From Culex pipiens pallens (Eukaryota > Arthropoda > Insecta > Diptera > Culicidae), in assembly GCF_016801865.2 (NCBI RefSeq), contig NC_068938.1, positions 63,562,817-63,626,816 of the forward strand: a DNA stretch of 64,000 nucleotides, read 5' to 3'. A program made the translations under genes and the position numbers. The notes beneath the pieces were generated by a model. The model had not been told where the DNA came from. It worked only from the letters and a program-made list of their open reading frames with translations, and did no database searches. Positions 56,414-64,000 of the stretch are shown in pieces (the stretch's first letter is position 1; each line of letters starts with the position of its first letter).

Positions 56414-57990
56414 TGAGAGCAATTCTCTGAGATTTCGGTCATTCGATTTTTTTGTATTTTTTAATCCGGCTGAAACTTTTTTGGTGCCTTCGGTATGCCC
56501 AAAGAAGCCATTTTGCATCATTAGTTTGTCCATATAATTTTCCATACAAATTTGAAGTAATTTTTTGATCGATTTGGTGTCTTGGGCAAAGTTGTAGGTA
56601 TGGATATGGACTACACTGAAAAAAAATGATACACGGTAAAAAAAATTGGTGATTTTTAATTTATCTTTTTGTCACTAAAACTTGATTTGCAAAAAAAAAC
56701 TATTTTTTATTTTTTTCATTTTTTGATATGTTTTAGAGGACATAAAATGCCAACTTTTCAGAAATTTCCAGAATGGGCTTTGACCGAGTTATGATTTTTT
56801 GAATCAATACAGATTTTTTAAAAAAAATCGAAATATTGGTCGCAAAAAAAATTCAACTTCATTTTTCGAAGTAAAATCGAATTTGCAATCAAAAAGTACT
56901 TTAGTGAATTTTTGATAAAGTATACCGTTTTCAAGTTATAACTATTTTTATGTAACTTTTTTGAAAATAGTCGCAGTTTTTCATTTTTTAAAAATAGTGC
57001 CCATGTTTGCCCACTATTGAAAAAAATATTTTGGAAAGCTGAGAAAATTCTCTATATTTTGCTTTTTCGGACTTTCGATATCTCAGCCGAAATTTCACGA
57101 ATGTTTCATGTTTTAACATTGTAAATCGGACCTATAGTTGCTGAGATATCGACATTAGAAAATTGTGGGTTGTTTGGGTGAGACTTAGAAAACATCAATT
57201 TTCCTGTTTTTAAACCTTTGCATGGCAATATCTCAGCAACTATGGGTCGTATCAACAAAGTCCGAAAAAGCAAAATATAAAGAATTTTCTCAGCTTTCCA
57301 AAAATATTTTTTTCAATAGTGGGCAAACATGGGCACTAATTTTAAAAAATAGATGACTGCGACTATTTTCAAAAAAGTTACATAAAAATAGTAATAACTT
57401 GAAAACGGTGCACTTTATCAAAAATTCACTAAAGTACTTTTTGATTGCAAACTCGATTTTACATCGAAAAGTGAAGTTGACAAATTTTTGCGACCAATAT
57501 TTTGATTTTTGAAAAAATCTGTATTGATTCAAAAAGTTATAACTCGGTCAAAGATTTTTTGCCCATTCTGGAAATTTCTGAAAAGTTGGCATTTTATGTC
57601 CATTAAAACATATCAGAAAATGAAAAAAATTAAAAATAGTGTTTTTTTGCAAATCAAGTTTTAGTGACAAAAAGTTAAATAAAAAATCACCAAATTATTT
57701 TTTACCTTGTATCATTTTTTTTTCAGTGTAGTCCATATCCATACCTACAACTTTGCCGAAGACACCAAATCGATCAAAAAATTCCTTCAAAAGAAACAGA
57801 TTTTTGAATTTTCACATATCATTTTTGTATGAACAGCTGCCAAATTTGTATGGAAAATTATATGGACAAACTAATGATGCAAAATGGCTTCTTTGGGCAT
57901 ACCGAAAGCACCAAAAAAGTTTCAGCCGGATTAAAAAATACAAAAATTAAAATTAAAGAAAAAAGACCGATTCCGTAGAGAACTGCTCAT
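56414..57990. mobile_element. 1.57-kb foldback element
   Basis: The left half starting AGAGCAATTCTCTGAG mirrors the right half ending GAGAACTGCTCAT, with the axis near 57200. Shared landmarks in both orientations are CATACCTACAACTTTGCCGA, GCAAAATGGCTTC and GATTGCAAA with an AAGTACTTT run. No coding frame. Partial copies are at 37880-38330, 42970-43100, 47380-47640 and 53070-53600. Confidence 0.82.
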
Positions 57991-58212
57991 GTGGAATAAC
58001 CAAATACTTAAGTTAACAATTCAATTGATAGTTTTATTCAATTTGTGGTGAACTTAAATCCAGTGCCATTCTAACATTTTTTTTCAGTCTTGTTATTTTT
58101 CAGAAGCTTCAAGAACTTCAAGCATAAGCCGTCCATCAATGAAAAATTTATTCGATGTGACGAAGAATATCACTGAGAACAACATGGAATCATCAGATGA
58201 GTAGATTTTGCT

Positions 58213-58918
58213 GTTGAGCAATTCCAGCTCATATCAGATTTTTTTTGGTACTTTTGTACCCGACCCTCTCCGATTTCAATGAATATTTGTAGACATGTTA
58301 TCCTTACATAAGCCATTTTTTTGTTTATGGAGCCAATTGTACTTAAAAATAACACTTGAGAAGGGCGTAAGTTATTTAAATATTTATGTATTTTGTAATT
58401 AAGAAAATACTGTACCTCGAAGCCGTTGCATCGAATCAAAAAGTGGTCAAAGACAAACTTGTAGGAAATTGAACGGGCTTTCTGAAAAAAATACACTGAA
58501 ACAAAAATACACGCCACTTCTACAAGATTTTTTTACTTTTAAGTTTAAAAGTTAAATTTTAAGGTGATGTCACGATTTTTTTTCGTTCTAAATATTTGAG
58601 GAAATAGCCTAAGATGTTACGAAAAGACTCACGAAAAATGCAGGATGGTATGTCTCTCCTAAAAAAATACAAAAATCATTCACTAAAACTGTTTTTTTTT
58701 TTTGAAAAGTGGTCTAATCGTCCAAATTTTTTAAAAACCGATAGTGGGAATCGATTTCCCAGACAATTTTACATAAAAGTCTCCATATTGACCAAGCAAG
58801 ATTTTGGTATGATTTCATGGTATTTTACCATCTATGACTGGTCAACCAAGGGCACATTTTGTTCGCTGTTATTTGCCCAAGTAATACCAAAATTTGGTAT
58901 TCCTGCTCGGGTGGTGTG
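58213..58918. mobile_element. Longer copy of the GAGCAATTCCAGC family plus a MITE end
   Basis: GAGCAATTCCAGCTCATATC at 58213 and CGATTTCCCAGACAATTTTA at about 58752 bracket about 420 bp that is missing in the short copy at 2481-2880. 58790-58918 ends in ACCAAAATTTGGTATTCC and GCTCGGGTGG, an end type resembling the 9883-10329 family. Confidence 0.55.
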
Positions 58919-61002
58919 AATACAACCCTCGATAACGCTTGTTTCATAAAAAAGTGTAGATCAGTAAACCAATGTGTACAAGAATAGCTTTTCAACCAAA
59001 ACCAGTGTGGTTCCCAACTGCATTATTTTTCATTTCAAAGCTCCAATCCTTCAACCCACTAGCCACCTGTCAGTCAAATCTAGCGCCAGCATCAGCTGCT
59101 TTTCCCCGGTGCAATGCTACACAACTTTGTTTGCAAACTTCAGCGCCGAATGCCGCGCCAGGATGCATCTCCGAGCTGCTCTCCACAACTCGGCTGACGT
59201 GCAACGTCCAGGTCTTGCGATTTTCTTGCTTGCTTGCGTTGATTAATTACAGTGTTGGAGGCGGACAGTTCTGCTGGGAGCCGCCGCTCGTCAGGAAACC
59301 ACATTCGCGGGCGTTTGCTGATAGTGGCAACGCGCCATTCAACAAAACCGGGCGTCGTTGATAGCTGACCAAGACTGGCCGCGTCCCACAAAGTGCCCCA
59401 GTAGATGAGAGAGAGAGGGAGGTCTTCGGGGTCAGCGAAATGACGTCAATGCTGTTGGCTTTTTTCCTGGGCGATGGACAGTAGCTCCACTTCCCAACCA
59501 CCACCCTGGTCCACCCTAGTTCGGGCCGGCCTTAGTTAGTACATCTACTCTGCTTACGTGTGTGGCGCGATAGTAAAATGTTATTATTTTATTAGTTGGT
59601 TGATCAGGCGCGGGGCTTCGGTCTTGGGAAAAAGTGCTGTTTGTTTGTTGGCTGTCAAAGTGAACTTTTGTAAGTTTTTACTGGTCAAAATCTCTATTGT
59701 TGATTATTTGTCTTTTGAATTTGTGGAAAATTTTCTAAGTCAGTATATTTTGAAGTTTATACTTTTCTAAGAACTGTTTTCTAAACAAGTGTTGTTCTAA
59801 ATCAAAAACCAGAGATTATTTTTTTTATGTTTTATTGAAATTAACTATAGTTAAAAGAACCCTACAATTTTGTTGACCAGCTACAAGCTGCTCACCTCAC
59901 AGTGCGACAGAGTATAGTTATTGTGGGCTGTTTACTAGCATCAGCACCATGGGATGCATCCCTTTCAATAACTAACCGCTGACCGCTGATGTGGGTGTGT
60001 TTTCTTCTTTCCCCGTGCGCACGTTTATTAGATTCGCTTATCAACGCTCTCAGCACTGGTGCACTCGGCTGCGATTGAGCACTGAATTAGCGCTCGACCC
60101 ATTCAACCGCGGCTACAAATAGCCATTCATAATCAATTATGATTGATAGTTGATACACTGGCAGCCTATTGAATCGGTGGTTGGTGGTCGTCGATGGTTG
60201 CGTACCTGCCCAGGCTCATCATAAAAACGGGTTCCTCCACTTAATTAGCAAAAGCCCGTGCCAAATATGGTGGTCACCGAAGCCTCCACCCTCCACCCAC
60301 AACTCTTCAACCGCTGCGTTGGGGACCTCAATTTCCGCCTGAATGCCCATTGCCTTAATTACGGCGATAAATTTGTACGGAAATTCCAATCCCGTGATTA
60401 AGTCACAGCATGCAAACAAAGGAGAGAGATATTTCATCACGCCACCACCACCGTCGCCGGAGTCGTCCAAGTTGTCCAGGTGACTTCGGACTCAACCGTC
60501 GGCTGCGTTTTTCCAAATGCCATCACCCACCCACGAATGATAATTTTACACCTGATCAAGTCGCGCAGCCGCGGTCTTGTCCGCGGAGGTTGCTGTTGTT
60601 GTCGTGACGGTCGACGACGGTGAGATGATCGCGGTGGGATCACCGTCAGCAGTGTCGAGTTGATGGGGTTTTGGATACCGGATTTGAAATTATTGAGAAA
60701 TTTTTTCACAGTTGATAATTCAAATAAAAGTTCAGGAAAATATAATGTGATTATTTCAATTGTTCTTTAAAATTTTCAGCTCCGCTTTTTAAGCAAATTA
60801 TGTTTTAAATAGTTTTTTGAAAAGTCATGTCGAACTAAAGTTATTGAGAACCAAAGATGAATAATTTTTGCATCCTTTAAGTACTTTTAATGCGCTGTAA
60901 TTATTCGAAATTATGTATCTACGAATGAATTTTTTGTTTTGAATATTTTGGTGTCTCAGGCAATGTTATTAAGGCATTGATAGGTATTGATTAAAAAACA
61001 TA
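58919..61002. other. Large unique region, no gene recognised
   Basis: 58,930-59,560 and 59,870-60,680 are GC-rich islands. Frames reach 129 codons on both strands at 58972-59504 without domains. A homeodomain-type cluster (CAATTATGATTGATAG, about 60134-60149) contains a TGATTGAT word. Regulatory DNA is possible but unproven. Confidence 0.45.
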
Positions 61003-62033
61003 CAGCAATTCCCCACGAAAGCAGCATGATTCGAAAAAAAAGTTCTCCGATCGGGCTCGAAATTTTTCTGGGGGTTCCTTGGCCGAAATAATTAGACCCG
61101 TATTTTTTTTGTTTGGCCATTAGGGTGACCTACGCCGTGTTAGGGTGGTCCGAAAAATGGCAATTTTCGTCGATTTTCGCAAAAAAACACTTTTTTCAAA
61201 AATCATATTCTCGCGACATTTTATCAGATTTTAGCTGTCCTAGACGCAAAAGAAAGGAGATTAGATTGGCTATTTGAGAAAAATAGTAAGAAGTTTCAAA
61301 AATTTAGCTTAACATTTGAAAAGGTCGTATGAAAATTAAAATGCTGTTTTGAAGGTCTCGAGACCAAAGAGCCTATGTCTGAAAATATTTTTATCGGATT
61401 TCTCGGAAAATTTCACATAATATATCAAAAAATGGTGAAGTTATGTTTTCGATACTCTGAGATACGATTTTTTTACGAAAACGGGAAAAATCGTTTTTTT
61501 TTTCACTAAAACTGCAATAACTTGATAATTTCAGCGATGACCTATACATGTTACGGTACCAAATTTTTCGTAATTGAAATACGCAGTACCGAAAACATAA
61601 CTTCACCATTTTTTGATATATTATGTGAAATTTTCTGAGGAATCCGATAAACATATTTTCAGATATAGGCTCTTTGGTCCCGAGACCTTCAAAACAGTAT
61701 TTTAAGTTTTCATACGACCTTTTCAAATGTTATGCTAGATTTTTGAAACTTCTTACTATTTTTACTAAATAGTCAAACTAATCACCTTTCTTTTGCGTCT
61801 AAGACAGCTAAGATCGGATGAAACAGCGCGGAGATATGATTTTGTGGTGGTTTTTGCGAAAATCGACGAATATTGCCATTTTTCGGACCACCCTAACACG
61901 GTGTAGGTCACCCTAGTGGCCAAACAAAAAAATACGGATCTAATTATTTCGACCAAGGAACCCCCATAAAAATGTTGAGCCCGATCGGAGAACTTTTTTT
62001 TCGAATCATGCTGCTTGCGTGGGGAATTGCTGC
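61003..62033. mobile_element. 1.03-kb foldback element
   Basis: Left half GCAATTCCCCACGAAAGCAG, then AGTTCTCCGATCGGGCTC, GTTCCTTGGCCGAAATAATT and TAGGGTGGTCCGAAAAATGG; all recur in complement from 62030 leftwards, with the axis near 61520. Arms are about 500 bp and highly similar. Related to the decayed foldback at 10983-11595. No real coding sequence. Confidence 0.88.
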
Positions 62034-62269
62034 ATACATTATTATTTTTTTAAATGAACCCTTGTCAAACGAATTCATAAAATATCATAATTTGAAAAAT
62101 CATGAAATTTCCTTTAAATTTAAACAACTTTTTATTAGGAATGCAAACCTTTGCTCAAACTTTTAATATTAAGTGATAAGAGATTCATATGAGTTGTGTG
62201 TTTTCAATGCGAAATATCATGTTGTTTTTTTTTATTGTGGAATTTTACGGATCAGTCACAGTGACTTAA
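62034..62269. other. AT-rich DNA, nothing recognised
   Basis: No feature found. Confidence 0.4.
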
Positions 62270-63005
62270 ATTTTTTAAACAGAGTTACCAGTTCGATTAC
62301 TTATCTTACGTTAGGTTGGATGATTAATAAAAATAATAATAATATTAATAGAAATAATTGAAATCCGGCTTCATAAAAGAACATAAATATCACTAAAGTG
62401 GTCACAACATGAAACAGGGCTGCCAGATCATCAAAATGTTAGGACGGTTGTAAAGATAATAGATTAATAATTGAACCTTAAGTCGAATGTTGAATCAGGA
62501 CATAGCATTGAGATCCAGTTAAAAGATAGTATATAGCTATCACTTAAGTTGTCATAACTTCAAACAGGGTTATAAGATCTTAATATTTTTAGATTTATTT
62601 GGAAGATTCGATAACCTTTTAGACGATAGGTTGAATGTTGGATTCGGACTTAGTTTTTTTTTACAGATAATTGAGATCCGGTTTGAAAAAGTACATCAAT
62701 AGCACTTAACTTGACACAAGGTTGCATGAAATGAAACTTTATGTCTCATTGGAAAAATCTTTTCAAATGGTTGTTCCAGACATTATTTGGATCAACATTA
62801 CTAAGATCTGGTGTCAAAAAAGCCTTAAAATGGAGAGCGAACTGGTGTCAAAATGGCTAAAATCCGCATGCACACAGTTACATACAGAGACATTTGTTCA
62901 GTTTTCGATTCTGAGTCGATAAGTTTATATGAAGGGCGGTCCTAAATGTTTTTTTTTATTAAAAGTTCAATTTTAGCGCATTCCTCAGTGAGGAAGGCAA
63001 AACTT
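62270..63005 (-). mobile_element. Minisatellite transposon, copy 3 (diverged, reverse)
   Basis: Ends CTCAGTGAGGAAGGCAAAAC, matching the TGCCTTCCTCACC end of copy 1. The interior has two to three strongly diverged 164-bp-type units (ATCCGG, CACTTAAGTTGTCATAACTT, AGATCTTAATAT). The far end is not recognisable. Confidence 0.6.
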
Positions 63006-63890
63006 GACTGGAACAACTTCTAATTCAAAAACTGCGATCAAACAATAAATAAATAAGGTAGGATTATCTTGTATCTCAAAATCAATCTGACCACTTAGTA
63101 GTAGAGATTTCCAAATAGTTATCAGCTCAGACCTCTGCAAAAAAAAATCATGTAAGCCAAAAATTCTGATAAAAATAATATAAAAGTTCATAATTTGAAA
63201 ACAACTGATTGATTTAAATTTCAACCGGTACCAAAACCCCTACCCCAAACCGTCACTAACTTTGAAATACCGTTTGGTCGAACATGTGTCAAGAGCCAGA
63301 GTCAGAGCGTCGTCATCGCCGAGACCAGGCCAGACCGACTGACTACGTTCCTTGCTTGGGCTGTGTGGCCAGATGACAAAGTGGCTGGTGTTGGGTGGGC
63401 GGCGAGCATTGAGCGGTTTCGAGCAGCAGTTCCAGCCAGCCAACTCTGGCCATCAACGACCACTCATATTTTATGGGAGATGGTGTGAATTAGTGAACAA
63501 TATAAGAAAATAAACGACAAATCGTTACTCACTGCACACACAAATGAAATGCAGCGCACAAAAATAGTCAGAGAGTGAGAGAGGGGGTGGGGGTGGGGAG
63601 GTGGGAGAAAGAACGATAAGTATTTTGCGTGGAGAACCGCGAATTGTGGGTGGTTTTTAACGCGAAATGAGCTGGTGGTCGGTGGTCGACGGAATTTATG
63701 AGCAAACATACAGATGTTGAACAGCGGGAATTTATTTGGCAACAAATTGTTGCAGCGATTGTTGGGTATGGAATTGATTATTCAGATTCCGGAGAATCAT
63801 GGCCCATACAGCTAAATACTTTTTAGCAGGCTTGTGATATTTTGTAAATTCAATTTTAATTTCAATTCAACACTATATATAGATTACTGA
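63006..63890. other. Unique island with a G-rich run
   Basis: 63,230-63,770 is GC-richer with no domain-bearing frame. 63583-63605 reads GGGGGTGGGGGTGGGGAGGT then GGG, a four-tract quadruplex-type motif on the + strand. Confidence 0.45.
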
Positions 63891-64000
63891 TCGCTCCAAA
63901 GACAAAATGAGTAGCATAGATCAACCCTCAGGTCTGTTGTGGTCTCTGTTGCATGTTTCTGCTCGAAACTAGGAGTCCAAAGGCTATAAGAGCACCCAAA
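63891..64000 (-). mobile_element. Partial second copy of the 49287-49693 SINE, cut by the window end
   Basis: CTCGAAACTAGGAGTCCAAA with GGCT at 63961-63985 matches CTCGAAACTAGGTGTCCGAA at 49354. The text to its left corresponds to the SINE tail. The tRNA-like head lies beyond the window. Confidence 0.6.

Noticed and set aside
58972..59361. 129-codon + frame in a GC-rich island
   Set aside because: Two further frames on both strands are equally open, as expected for a GC-rich patch; no domain recognised.

Overview
The window looks like intergenic or intronic DNA from a culicine mosquito, most likely Culex or a close relative. The evidence is the AT-rich background packed with Juan/Jockey-type LINEs, tRNA-derived SINEs, many short terminal-inverted-repeat (TIR) elements with TA or TWA target duplications, very long foldback elements, and kilobase arrays of 7- and 8-bp repeats. 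I found no convincing host protein gene, rRNA or functional tRNA. The only long, clean coding regions are the two ORFs of one LINE (21887-25937). The species call is inference from repeat style.

Layout. 1-3690: sparse sequence with two MITEs (1635-1795, 2481-2880). 3690-5945: a decayed Jockey-clade element with only a broken ORF1 and a 3' tail, interrupted by an 834-bp TIR element that carries a tRNA-like (pol III-type) segment. 5945-13290: unique islands plus MITEs (9883-10329, 10463-10545) and a foldback (10983-11595). 13296-16683: three abutting satellites, (TTTCTTG)n, (TTTTTAG)n and (GCTATTTT)n; the middle one is split by a retroelement-like insert ending in a GATTA tail. 16684-19360: unique sequence. 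19364-28328: a 9-kb nested composite bounded by 17-bp TIRs and TAA duplications. Inside are two near-identical 1.43-kb inverted arms, each with the 3' coding end of an unrelated LINE, and a 5.3-kb spacer holding a near-complete Jockey LINE. 28800-29473: another TA-type TIR element. 29493-33137: a 3.6-kb nested palindrome. 35366-37877: a transposon carrying a 164-bp alternating minisatellite and a degraded fragment resembling ribosomal protein LP2. 39501-40408: an (AAGATTTG)n array. 42250-50060: a mosaic of repeat copies, MITEs (one inside another) and a dimeric SINE with a clear target duplication. 52635-52851: a long hairpin whose loop begins a hammerhead-ribozyme-like core. 53100-58918: foldback and MITE copies. 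61003-62033: another foldback. 62270-63005: a third copy of the minisatellite transposon. The window ends inside a second SINE copy.

How the parts relate. Most of the DNA is explained by layers of insertion. Several layers can be ordered in time because an insert interrupts a repeat whose intact copy or mirror arm is also in the window (47098-47280, 49287-49693, 29938-30398). The long palindromes would give extended double-stranded RNA if transcribed, so small-RNA production is a natural but untested hypothesis. Between the repeats lie islands of less AT-rich, apparently single-copy DNA (for example 6590-7170, 12780-13210, 39000-39420, 50600-52400, 58930-60680). These lack coding signals and could be regulatory, or introns and flanks of genes outside the window.
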